Assembly (NCBI GenBank): GCA_944391505.1 | Contig: CALXTV010000012.1 | Coordinates: 1-51,148, forward strand | Direction of reading: 5' to 3' | DNA from: an uncultured Alphaproteobacteria bacterium | GTDB taxonomy: Bacteria > Pseudomonadota > Alphaproteobacteria > RF32 > CAG-239 | Length of the DNA: 51,148 nucleotides | Shown here: positions 41,199-48,684 of the stretch, one piece after another | Position numbering within the stretch: position 1 is the stretch's first letter | Layout of the letters: each line of letters begins with the position of its first letter | Notes under the pieces: generated by a model | Database searches by the model: none | What the model was told of the DNA's origin: nothing | The model's input: only the letters and a program-made list of their open reading frames with translations | Program-made: the position numbers and the translations under genes

Positions 41199-41801
41199 TT
41201 AAACCTTGGTCTTGTTTTGCAAATCTTTAATCAAATCGTCAATGCCGCCGGGAGCTGATTTGATGTAGGCCGTATACTCGTTGCGAGCCGTGATGGCAAG
41301 GCTGACGTTTTCGATGATGATGTCAACGATTTTGAATTTATCGCCGGTTTGTTTAACGCGCCAGACGACTTTGGCCGGTTCTCCCTGATCCATAGGCACC
41401 AGAGAATTTACAAAAATCTGGTTGGCTGAGTTTGAAGGAGAGGTTCCTTTGAACGTGAAGTTTTTGCCTTTAAATTCGTCAAAACGCTTGGACCATGTTT
41501 TGATGTTTAGTTCGCGATAGGCATTGATAAAGTCTTTTTTCTGTGCAGCCGTGGCGGTTCTCCAATAGCGGCCGAGAACAAACTGACCGATAAAATTTAG
41601 GTCCAAAGCATTGTTGAACAGTTTTTCAAAGCGTTCGTCTTTGACGGTTTGGGAAACATTGGCATTGATGATTTCTTCAATGCCTTCTTTGGTAACTTTT
41701 TTTACAAAGTTTTCGGCCTGCGTCGCGTCAACAGCAGCATTGGCTGAAGCCGAAAACAGAAAAATTGATGTAAACAATGCGACAAATAAATTTTTTTTCA
41801 T
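41199..41801 (-). CDS. mlaC: Phospholipid-binding protein MlaC (Ttg2D family)
   Basis: 200 residues from the ATG at 41801. Signal peptide of about 22 residues (FLFSASANA). The mature protein is the periplasmic carrier that moves phospholipid between the outer-membrane MlaA complex and the inner-membrane MlaFEDB transporter. Family marks: FVKKVTKEGIEEI, LDLNFIGQFVLGRYWRTAT, INAYRELNIKTWSKRF and DIIIENVSLAITARNEY. It follows mlaA by 22 bases on the minus strand. MlaFEDB genes are not in this window. Confidence 0.9.
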   Translation of the reverse strand: MKKNLFVALFTSIFLFSASANAAVDATQAENFVKKVTKEGIEEIINANVSQTVKDERFEKLFNNALDLNFIGQFVLGRYWRTATAAQKKDFINAYRELNIKTWSKRFDEFKGKNFTFKGTSPSNSANQIFVNSLVPMDQGEPAKVVWRVKQTGDKFKIVDIIIENVSLAITARNEYTAYIKSAPGGIDDLIKDLQNKTKV

Positions 41802-41823
41802 TTTCCTATTACTCCGTTTTTTA

Positions 41824-42627
41824 TTAATCAGCTTCCATTTCATCAAAGATCTGGTCTTCTTCTTCGTAACCGAAATCGAAGTCGTAGGAAGCATTTTCGT
41901 TACCGTTCAGGCAGCCCTTGTTCTGGCGGTTTTGCAGAAAGGCGGAACGCATTGTCGTGTAAAAATCGACCGAATTTCTTTCCAGGTCGTCCAACAGGTC
42001 AAGTGTGGATTCACGAAAAGCGATGACAGATATGGCCGTATAACCGTAACTGACTTTGTCTTCGGTTGAGGAGGGGGCGTCAAGCGTAGCCAGGTAAATC
42101 GGATTGGTAACGGCGTCGACAATCATGCCGACGGTGGAACGCGGCGTGGCCGGGCCAAACAGCGGCAGAACGATAAAAGGCCCGTCTTTGACACACCATT
42201 TTGCCAGAGTGTCGTCAAAACCGGCTTTCGACTGTTGTAAGCCCCAGCCGCCGGCGACGTCATACATGCCGGCCAGACCGAGCGTCGAGTTGATTGCCAG
42301 ACGGGAAAGGTTGATTCCGCTTTCCTTAAATTCTCCCTGCAGAAGGTGGTTGAAAGCGGAGATGGGTTCTTTAATGTTGGCCAGGGCGTTGTTGACCCGT
42401 TCGCGTACATAAGGGGTGGTAACGGCCCGATAACCTTTGGCAACCGGTTTGAGGACGTATTTGTCTATCTGATAGTTAAACTTGAACATGCCGCGGTTGT
42501 AAGATTCGAGCGTTTCGTTTTCTTCCTGCGGTATTCCCGATGTGTTCTTATCGTTTTGTGTGGCGCAGGAAACCGTAACGAGAGCCATGAGCGAACAGGC
42601 GGCCAGCAGTCTAAATTTTCCACACAC
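41824..42627 (-). CDS. mlaA: Outer-membrane lipid asymmetry lipoprotein MlaA (VacJ)
   Basis: 267 residues with a GTG start at 42627 and AGGAAC upstream. A lipoprotein signal peptide ends at a lipobox-like TVSC (Cys21), although Val at -2 is less usual. The MlaA/VacJ domain is visible: YNRGMFKFNYQIDKYVLKPVAKGYR, NINLSRL-like GINLSRLAINSTLG, GLQQSKAGFDDTLAKW and GPFIVLPLFGPATPRSTVG. It removes mislocalised phospholipid from the outer leaflet and hands it to MlaC. The C-terminal 35 residues are acidic and variable. Confidence 0.9.
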   Translation of the reverse strand: MCGKFRLLAACSLMALVTVSCATQNDKNTSGIPQEENETLESYNRGMFKFNYQIDKYVLKPVAKGYRAVTTPYVRERVNNALANIKEPISAFNHLLQGEFKESGINLSRLAINSTLGLAGMYDVAGGWGLQQSKAGFDDTLAKWCVKDGPFIVLPLFGPATPRSTVGMIVDAVTNPIYLATLDAPSSTEDKVSYGYTAISVIAFRESTLDLLDDLERNSVDFYTTMRSAFLQNRQNKGCLNGNENASYDFDFGYEEEDQIFDEMEAD

Positions 42628-42780
42628 GTTATATGTTCCTTATTCTGGGGTTTTTGCAAAAATCATTCTAAATATAGCAGTAAATTTGCGTAAATCAATA
42701 AAATTGTTTATTTTTGGGTAAAACAGAATGTTTATTTTGCAATAGGCTTTTTTTGTTACAAAGCGGAAATTTTTTGTGTT

Positions 42781-42809
42781 TTGCATTGGTTTCTTTTTTG
42801 CCGTAGTAT
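42781..42809 (+). promoter_or_regulatory. Promoter of the DegT gene
   Basis: TTGCAT (42781-42786), 17 bases, TAGTAT (42804-42809), about 40 bases upstream of the start codon. Confidence 0.5.
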
Positions 42810-42848
42810 CACTTTCAGTTAAAACTTACAACGAAAAGGAACGATACA

Positions 42849-44009
42849 ATGACCAATAAACCTTCTAAACCGATTAATCTGTTTGATGTTCAGGCTTCAC
42901 AGAAAGTAATCGGTCAGGAAAATTTTCTGAAAGCTTTTGAAACCATATTAAATCATGGCGGTTATGCACAGGGGCCGGAATGCCGCGAACTGGATGAAAA
43001 ACTGGCTGCTTATTCCGGTACGAAATATTGTTCAACCTGTGGTTCCGGAACAGATGCTCTGACGTTGGCGCTGATGGCTTGGGACGTTAAAGCCGGCGAT
43101 GCCGTGTTTGTTTCTTCATTTACGTTTGTTGCTTCGGCGGAATGTGTTGCCATTGTTGGCGCAACACCGATTTTTGTCGATTCAGATCCAAACACCTTTA
43201 CAATGGATCCGAAAGATTTGGAAAAAGCGATTGCCAATGTGAAGAAAGAAGGCAAACTCAATTTGAAGGCTGTTATAGCCGTTGATATTTTCGGCAACCC
43301 CTGCAATTATGACGAGATTATGAAAATTGCCCATACCAACGGCATGAAAGTTCTGTCCGACTCGGCTCAGAGCTATGGTTCCGAATATCACGGCAAAAGA
43401 GCAGGCAGCATTGCCGACATGACGGCAACCAGCTTTTATCCGACCAAGCCGTTGGCCGGTTATGGTGACGGCGGTGCCGTGTTTACGAACAATATGACTG
43501 AAAATGAAATGGTTAAGTCCTGCCGCGTTCACGGTATGAGCCCGGAAGATCACTATGACAACGTTCGTTTGGGCATGACCGGTCGTATGAACTCTTTCCA
43601 GGCTGCCGTTATTTTGCAGAAGTTAAAGGTATTTGATCAGGAACTTAAGGATCGTTATACGATTGCCAAACGTTATGATGACGGTTTAAATTCGTATTTC
43701 GGCAAACAGCAGATTTTGGATAATTGCAAATCGGCTTATGCGCTTTACACCATTACTTGTGAAGATCGCGACGAACTGATGGCGTATCTGAAAGAAAACG
43801 GTATTCCCTGCGGTGCTTATTATCCGCGTCCGGTTAACACGCAGACCGCTTATGCCAAGTGGAATACCCGTTCGCTGCCGGTTTGCGAAAAATTGGCGAA
43901 GACGGTTCTGAGTATTCCGATGCATCCGTATCTGGATAAAGAATCTCAGGATTACATCATCGAGACGATGAATGCTTTTGCCGCCAAAAAAACTTCCAAG
44001 GCAGCATAA
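42849..44009 (+). CDS. DegT/DnrJ/EryC1-family sugar aminotransferase
   Basis: 386 residues, PLP-dependent, converts a keto-sugar nucleotide to an amino-sugar nucleotide. Motifs: GGYAQGPECRELDEKLAAY (39-57), CGSGTDALTLAL, SSFTFVASAE, SDSAQSYGSEYHGKRAG and the PLP-binding Lys200 in TSFYPTKPLAGYGDGGA. The YPRPVN and SIPMHPYL endings match the group that contains WbpE. Substrate not known, but the surface sugar genes in the window make a glycan role likely. AAAGGAACG upstream of the ATG. A strong terminator follows. Confidence 0.9.
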   Translation: MTNKPSKPINLFDVQASQKVIGQENFLKAFETILNHGGYAQGPECRELDEKLAAYSGTKYCSTCGSGTDALTLALMAWDVKAGDAVFVSSFTFVASAECVAIVGATPIFVDSDPNTFTMDPKDLEKAIANVKKEGKLNLKAVIAVDIFGNPCNYDEIMKIAHTNGMKVLSDSAQSYGSEYHGKRAGSIADMTATSFYPTKPLAGYGDGGAVFTNNMTENEMVKSCRVHGMSPEDHYDNVRLGMTGRMNSFQAAVILQKLKVFDQELKDRYTIAKRYDDGLNSYFGKQQILDNCKSAYALYTITCEDRDELMAYLKENGIPCGAYYPRPVNTQTAYAKWNTRSLPVCEKLAKTVLSIPMHPYLDKESQDYIIETMNAFAAKKTSKAA

Positions 44010-44025
44010 AGCGATAAGGCTTGAA

Positions 44026-44057
44026 AAAAACTCCGCTTAACGGCGGAGTTTTTTTTA
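44026..44057. terminator. Bidirectional terminator after the DegT gene
   Basis: ACTCCGC (44031-44037), loop, GCGGAGT (44044-44050), flanked by A-run and TTTTTTT. Serves the convergent small exported protein gene as well. Confidence 0.85.
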
Positions 44058-44399
44058 GTCAATGTAAAGAATATCGTAGATGTCCTGTTGCCGCCAATGC
44101 GATGAATTGGACAGGTTTATACATTTTTTGACAATATTGCCGGTCAGTCTTGACTGCATGATAATGCAATGGGAATCGTTACCTCTTGTCGGCCGGTATT
44201 GGCTGGTAACCATGTAACTGCCGATAGCCGAACCGACCAGGCCGGCAAAGAAAGATTCCCAACGGTCATGGTGCGGATGTCCGATTATGACCGGTGCCGG
44301 GCGGGGCTGAATGAAATGATGGTTGAAATGTCCGTGTGCCGCAAAAGCGGTCGAAAAGCAAAATGTGGCCAGCAGCAGGCCAAGAAGTAGTTTTTTCAC
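44055..44399 (-). CDS. Small His-rich exported protein with a glycine-zipper-like segment
   Basis: 114 residues with a GTG start at 44399, chosen for GGAGG five bases upstream; longer in-frame starts would run into the neighbouring gene. Signal peptide of about 21 residues (LLLGLLLATFCFSTAFA). The mature start is rich in histidine (HGHFNHHFI, GHPHH) and proline, followed by FFAGLVGSAIGSYMV, which resembles a glycine-zipper membrane segment. Two cysteines follow. Could be a metal-binding or envelope stress protein. No family recognised. Confidence 0.65.
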   Translation of the reverse strand: MKKLLLGLLLATFCFSTAFAAHGHFNHHFIQPRPAPVIIGHPHHDRWESFFAGLVGSAIGSYMVTSQYRPTRGNDSHCIIMQSRLTGNIVKKCINLSNSSHWRQQDIYDILYID

Positions 44400-44458
44400 G
44401 ATGTCCTCCGATGATTGTTCTTGTTCATCTTTAGAAACGAATTTTCGTGAGAAAAAGT

Positions 44459-45178
44459 TCATTTTTGAGGATAAAAATGTTCGTAAATTTTCAAATAAAC
44501 AATAATCTGCAATAAGTTTATCAGGGCAGAAACCGCGGCGACGATGCCTGTTGAACTGCCTTTGAACAGCAGAATGGTCAGCGGCAGGATGCCGTAAATA
44601 AGCAAAAACAAGACAATCAATCTGATATAGTTGCCTTTGGTGCGGACAAAAGCTGCGGTAATAGAGGAATCGCCGCCGATAACGGCAGATATCCAGGCAA
44701 AGGCGGGAATGAAAAAAGTGAAACTCAGAATTATGAACATAAAAGCCGGCAAAAACCATGAAAAATAAGGCGAAATCAGCAGATTTAGATAAGCCGTGCG
44801 AAGTTGTTCGTAAAACAGGGGAAAGGCTTTGAGCGTGCCGGCAAGAAAGAACAAAATCTTAAAACCGATTTTGAGAAAAAGCAATGCCGCAAAGGCCAGC
44901 AGCAGGATTGCCGCCATCCGAATCAGCGCGTTGCCGAAATGACGCCGGTTGAAAAACGGTTGTGGCCGGAAATAAAAGCAAACGAAGAAGTAATAGAAAA
45001 AGTATGTATAAACGAGGTAGATAAGCATTATCGGCAAGTTGGTCGAAATGCTAAGTTCCTGAGCCAAATAAACAGCACCGTAGGCAAGCAGAAAAAAACA
45101 AACCGACAGAATGCCGTTCCGGCCCATGAATACGAAACTGTCCCGAATCGGGCGAATCAGAGATAATTTTTGTTCCAT
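44459..45178 (-). CDS. Multi-pass membrane protein of unknown function
   Basis: 239 residues, aromatic-rich, with about six membrane segments (roughly 22-40, 48-68, 88-112, 135-160, 165-185, 190-235). The N-terminus is cytoplasmic-like (MEQKLSLIRPIRDSF). No catalytic motif recognised; the overall look is that of the glycerophosphoryl diester phosphodiesterase membrane-domain type or DUF975-like proteins, but I would not assign it. AGGAGAAG precedes the start. It lies downstream of accC but is separated by a terminator. Confidence 0.65.
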   Translation of the reverse strand: MEQKLSLIRPIRDSFVFMGRNGILSVCFFLLAYGAVYLAQELSISTNLPIMLIYLVYTYFFYYFFVCFYFRPQPFFNRRHFGNALIRMAAILLLAFAALLFLKIGFKILFFLAGTLKAFPLFYEQLRTAYLNLLISPYFSWFLPAFMFIILSFTFFIPAFAWISAVIGGDSSITAAFVRTKGNYIRLIVLFLLIYGILPLTILLFKGSSTGIVAAVSALINLLQIIVYLKIYEHFYPQK

Positions 45179-45216
45179 TATGCTTCTCCTGTCTTTTCAG
45201 CATAGCGATAAAAGGA

Positions 45217-45247
45217 CAAAAAAACAGCCCCAAAATCAGGGGCTGTT
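45217..45247 (-). terminator. Terminator of the accB-accC operon
   Basis: On the minus strand AACAGCCCC, short loop, GGGGCTGTT, followed by TTTTTTG, five bases past the accC stop. Confidence 0.85.
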
Positions 45248-45252
45248 GATAG

Positions 45253-46608
45253 TTATTTGTTTCCGGCCTGCTTCGATTTTTCCATGAAATTTTCAAGCCA
45301 GTGGATATTGTATTGTCCGTCGATAAATTCGGCCTGGGAGATAATTTCCTGATGAAGCGGAATGGTTGTTTTGACCCCTTCAATCACGAATTCTTCCAGA
45401 GCGCGGCGCAGGCGCATAAGCGCGGCATTGCGCGTTTTGCCGTGAACAATCAACTTGGCAATCATGCTGTCATAGAACGGCGGAATGGTATAACCCGAAT
45501 AAATTTCGGAATCAACTCGAATGCCTAAACCTCCCGGAGCGTGCCATTCGGCGATTTTGCCGGGGCAGGGGACAAAAGTTTCCGGATCTTCAGCGTTGAT
45601 GCGGCACTCAATGGCATGACCGGAAAACGTGATGTCATCCTGAGTGTAGCCCAGAGCAGCGCCGCTGGCAATGCGGATTTGTTCGCGGACGATGTCGATG
45701 CCGGTTATGGCTTCGGTAATCGGATGTTCCACCTGTAGACGGGTATTCATTTCCATAAAATAGAAGTGGCCGTCTTCATATAAAAACTCCAGCGTACCGG
45801 CATTGGTATAGCCGATTTTTTCAATTGCCCGGCGGACGATTTCGCCGATTTCCCGGCGCTGCTGATTGTTGAGCGCAGGGGACGGGCATTCTTCAATGAC
45901 TTTTTGGTTGTTGCGCTGAATTGAACAGTCGCGTTCTCCCAAATGCACCACATGCCCGTATTTGTCGGCCAGAATCTGCATTTCTATATGGCGGGGTTTT
46001 TGGAGATATTTTTCCATATAAACCACGTCGCTGGTAAAAGCCGCTTTTGCTTCGGCGCGCGCCATGGTGTAGGCTTCTTTCATCTCTTCGTCGTTGAAGG
46101 CAATTTTCATACCTTTGCCGCCGCCGCCGGCCGTCGCTTTGACAATGACCGGATAGCCGATTTTGTTAGCCCATTCAATGGCCATTTCGACGCTTTCGAG
46201 CGCCGGAGAACCGGGAGTGACAGGAATGCCGGCTTCCTGCGCGACTTTGCGGGCGGTAATTTTGTCGCCCATCAGGCGCATTTGTTCGGCGGTCGGGCCA
46301 ATGAACGTAATGCCGTGACGTTCAACCATTTCGGCAAAGTCGGCGTTTTCGGACAAAAAGCCGAAGCCGGGGTGGATGGCGTCGGCGCCGGTGATCAGCG
46401 CTGCGGAAATAATTGCCGGTTTATTTAAATAAGAATCGCTTGAACGCGCCGGGCCGATACAAACGGCCTCGTCCGCCAGACGAACGTGCATGGCATCGGC
46501 GTCGGCTTCCGAATGAACGGCGACGGTTCTGATGCCCATTTCGCGGCAGGCGCGGTGAATGCGGAGAGCAACTTCTCCGCGGTTGGCAATCAATACTTTC
46601 TCAAACAT
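45253..46608 (-). CDS. accC: Biotin carboxylase subunit of acetyl-CoA carboxylase
   Basis: 451 residues from the ATG at 46608 (AGGAT upstream), as usual for AccC. Carboxylates the biotin on AccB using ATP and bicarbonate, first step of fatty-acid synthesis. Visible parts: [30 protein letters not shown], the ATP-grasp glycine loop [41 protein letters not shown] and the end [12 protein letters not shown]. It follows accB by 19 bases. Confidence 0.97.
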   Translation of the reverse strand: MFEKVLIANRGEVALRIHRACREMGIRTVAVHSEADADAMHVRLADEAVCIGPARSSDSYLNKPAIISAALITGADAIHPGFGFLSENADFAEMVERHGITFIGPTAEQMRLMGDKITARKVAQEAGIPVTPGSPALESVEMAIEWANKIGYPVIVKATAGGGGKGMKIAFNDEEMKEAYTMARAEAKAAFTSDVVYMEKYLQKPRHIEMQILADKYGHVVHLGERDCSIQRNNQKVIEECPSPALNNQQRREIGEIVRRAIEKIGYTNAGTLEFLYEDGHFYFMEMNTRLQVEHPITEAITGIDIVREQIRIASGAALGYTQDDITFSGHAIECRINAEDPETFVPCPGKIAEWHAPGGLGIRVDSEIYSGYTIPPFYDSMIAKLIVHGKTRNAALMRLRRALEEFVIEGVKTTIPLHQEIISQAEFIDGQYNIHWLENFMEKSKQAGNK

Positions 46609-46627
46609 GTGACAATCCTGATTGTTA

Positions 46628-47110
46628 TTATTCAATGATAATCAAGGGTTCGCCGTATTCTACCGGATCGCCGCCGGCAACCAGAATTTTGGTTACTTTG
46701 CCGCTTTTGTGAGCTTTGACGGGGTTGAATGTTTTCATAGCTTCAATAAGGCAGACCGTGTCGCCTTCGGCAACAGTTGAACCTACTTTAACGTAATCCG
46801 GAGAGTTTGGGTCTGCAGAGAGATAAACAACGCCGACCATCGGAGACTTAACACAGCCCGGATGCTTGGCATAATCCTCTTCAGAGGTGGCCGTCTGTGC
46901 AACCGGTACCGGAGCGGCAGGAAGCGGTGCCGGAGCCGGAGAAGCCGGGGCTGCAGGTGCTGGCATTGGCGGAACGGCGACACGTCCTGAAAAATCTCTG
47001 GTCAGACAGATGCGGCAGCCTTCATCTTCGTATTCAAGTTCCGTAAGGTTGCTTTTATCAAGGATTTCAGCCAGTTTGCTGATTACTTTTGTATCCAGTG
47101 GATTTGACAT
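46628..47110 (-). CDS. accB: Biotin carboxyl carrier protein of acetyl-CoA carboxylase
   Basis: 160 residues from the ATG at 47110, which places [17 protein letters not shown] at the N-terminus as in other AccB; another in-frame start 15 codons upstream has AGAGG too close to the ATG. A Pro/Ala-rich linker (47-72) leads to the biotinyl domain with KSPMVGVVY and the biotinylated Lys126 in EAMKTFN. The TFN variant after EAMK is common in alphaproteobacteria. First gene of accB-accC. Confidence 0.95.
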   Translation of the reverse strand: MSNPLDTKVISKLAEILDKSNLTELEYEDEGCRICLTRDFSGRVAVPPMPAPAAPASPAPAPLPAAPVPVAQTATSEEDYAKHPGCVKSPMVGVVYLSADPNSPDYVKVGSTVAEGDTVCLIEAMKTFNPVKAHKSGKVTKILVAGGDPVEYGEPLIIIE

Positions 47111-47202
47111 AATCTGTTTACTCACTTTGTTTGTTAAAAAATACTTCTGACTCATACCTCTGATTTCAGATAAAAACAACAAAAATATTCGTTTTTTTTG
47201 TG

Positions 47203-47244
47203 AAAATGGTGTTTTTTTGCACAAAAAATGCTGTTTTTTGCACA
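47203..47244. repeat. Tandem 22-bp direct repeats between accB and flgE
   Basis: AAAATGGTGTTTTTTTGCAC (47203-47222) and AAAATGCTGTTTTTTGCACA (47225-47244) are near-identical and 22 bases apart, about two turns of DNA. They lie about 115-155 bases upstream of the predicted flgE transcription start and inside the accB leader/promoter region. Likely protein-binding sites. Confidence 0.5.
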
Positions 47245-47333
47245 ATTTTGCTTTTTAATCACTGACTTCGAAAATTTGGTTGTTTATTTTGCTTAATGCA
47301 ATTAAAAATATATTTTGAGCATTTTATTGTTTG

Positions 47334-47349
47334 TGGCATGGTTTTTGCA
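47334..47349 (+). promoter_or_regulatory. Sigma-54 (-24/-12) promoter of flgE
   Basis: TGGCATGGTTTTTGCA matches the sigma-54 consensus TGGCACG-N4-TTGCA with exact spacing and one difference. The transcription start would be near 47360, 27 bases before the ATG, with AAGGTGAAG as the ribosome site. Sigma-54 control of hook genes is established in Caulobacter-type flagellar cascades. Confidence 0.75.
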
Positions 47350-47386
47350 TATAAAGGCTGAGAGTAAATTTTTAAGGTGAAGAAAA

Positions 47387-48610
47387 ATGGCGCTAAGTAT
47401 ATTTTCTCCTTCGGTTTCCGGGCTTTATGCACAGTCGCATGCTTTGGAAACGGTGAGTACGAATCTGGCGAACATATCAACGACCGGTTATAAGTCCGCG
47501 GAAACAATGTTTTATTCAATGCTGGGGTCGCAGCCTTTGGTTAAAAACAATGCAAACGGCTTGTCTTCGTCGCGCGTGGATATTGATGGGGTGGGTTATT
47601 ATGACCGGACGAGTATCACTAAAGCCGGTACCATTTCGTCAACCGGAAATCCTTTTGACGTGGCCATTGAGGCCGGGGATAATGCTTTTTTTGCCGTAAG
47701 AAACTCGCTGAATCAGGTATATTATTCCCGTGCCGGCGATTTTTCGACCCGAAGTGAAAACGGTACGATTTATCTGATTAATTCCAGCGGCTATTATGTG
47801 CAGGGATTTGCCGCAAACGAAGACGGAACTTTTGCTTCCAATCTGTCGGATTTGACCATTCAATATCCGGACAGTATTCCGGCGGTACCGACAACGCAGA
47901 TGGAAATCAGCGCAAATGTGCCGGCCGACGTTGACAACAGCAGTTACGGCCTGACTTTCTATGGTGAAAACAATCAGGAACAAACGGTAAATATGTTGTT
48001 TCAGAAAGTCGAAGGGCAGAACAATGTTTGGAACGTGACATTTAATATGGAAGGCGGGACGGTAACAACGCCGGAACCTCTGGAAGTGGTTTTTGACGAA
48101 AAGGGCGGTCTTCTTTCGCCGAAAACGTTCAGCGTCAATGTTACCTGGCCGGACGGAACGGCAAGCACCGTGGCAATGGATATTTCGCATATGACGCAAT
48201 ATGCCGGGAGCTCCGAAATCGTTAATGTTTCGCAAGACGGCCGCATCGGCGGAGATTATCGGTATTCGTACATTGACAGCGGTGGTGTTATTCAGTCTCT
48301 TTACACTAACGGCGAAACAATTGCCAGCGGAAAACTGGCGCTGGTCGGTTTTACGTCGCCGGAAAATCTGATTCCGATTAACGGAACGCTTTTTGAGGCT
48401 TCGAATGATACAGGAGAGAGCTTTTTCGTTGTTGATTCCACATCAAACGATAATACGGCTTTTCGTTCCGAATCTTTGGAAGATTCCAATGTTGATCCGT
48501 CGGCGGAATTTTCCAATCTGATTGTGGTACAACGAGCTTATAATCTGAACGGAACGGCTTTTACGACCGCAAACGAAATGACCCAAACGGTGATTAATCT
48601 CAAAAGTTAA
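47387..48610 (+). CDS. flgE: Flagellar hook protein
   Basis: 407 residues. Forms the hook joining the basal body to the filament; exported by the flagellar type III system, so no signal peptide. N-terminal FlgE/F/G signature SVSGLYAQSHALETVSTNLANISTTGYKS split around ANISTTGYK, followed by PFDVAIEAGDNAFFAV and SRAGDFSTRSENGTIYL. The C-terminal helix has LIVVQRAYNLNGTAFTTANEM. The size with a middle D2-type region favours FlgE over FlgF or FlgG. Alone here, with no other basal body genes beside it. Own sigma-54 promoter. Confidence 0.85.
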   Translation: MALSIFSPSVSGLYAQSHALETVSTNLANISTTGYKSAETMFYSMLGSQPLVKNNANGLSSSRVDIDGVGYYDRTSITKAGTISSTGNPFDVAIEAGDNAFFAVRNSLNQVYYSRAGDFSTRSENGTIYLINSSGYYVQGFAANEDGTFASNLSDLTIQYPDSIPAVPTTQMEISANVPADVDNSSYGLTFYGENNQEQTVNMLFQKVEGQNNVWNVTFNMEGGTVTTPEPLEVVFDEKGGLLSPKTFSVNVTWPDGTASTVAMDISHMTQYAGSSEIVNVSQDGRIGGDYRYSYIDSGGVIQSLYTNGETIASGKLALVGFTSPENLIPINGTLFEASNDTGESFFVVDSTSNDNTAFRSESLEDSNVDPSAEFSNLIVVQRAYNLNGTAFTTANEMTQTVINLKS

Positions 48611-48625
48611 TGTTGTCAATATGGT

Positions 48626-48654
48626 TTGACAAAAAACACTCTTTTGTTTATATT
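48626..48654 (+). promoter_or_regulatory. Promoter with overlapping dyad before the 714-aa gene
   Basis: TTGACA (48626-48631), 17 bases, TATATT (48649-48654). A 13-bp inverted repeat with one mismatch, AACACTCTTTTGT (48635-48647) and ACAAAAGGGTGTT (48668-48680), brackets the -10 box and the ribosome-binding AAAGGG. Confidence 0.7.
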
Positions 48655-48684
48655 TTGGCATAAATATACAAAAGGGTGTTTTTT

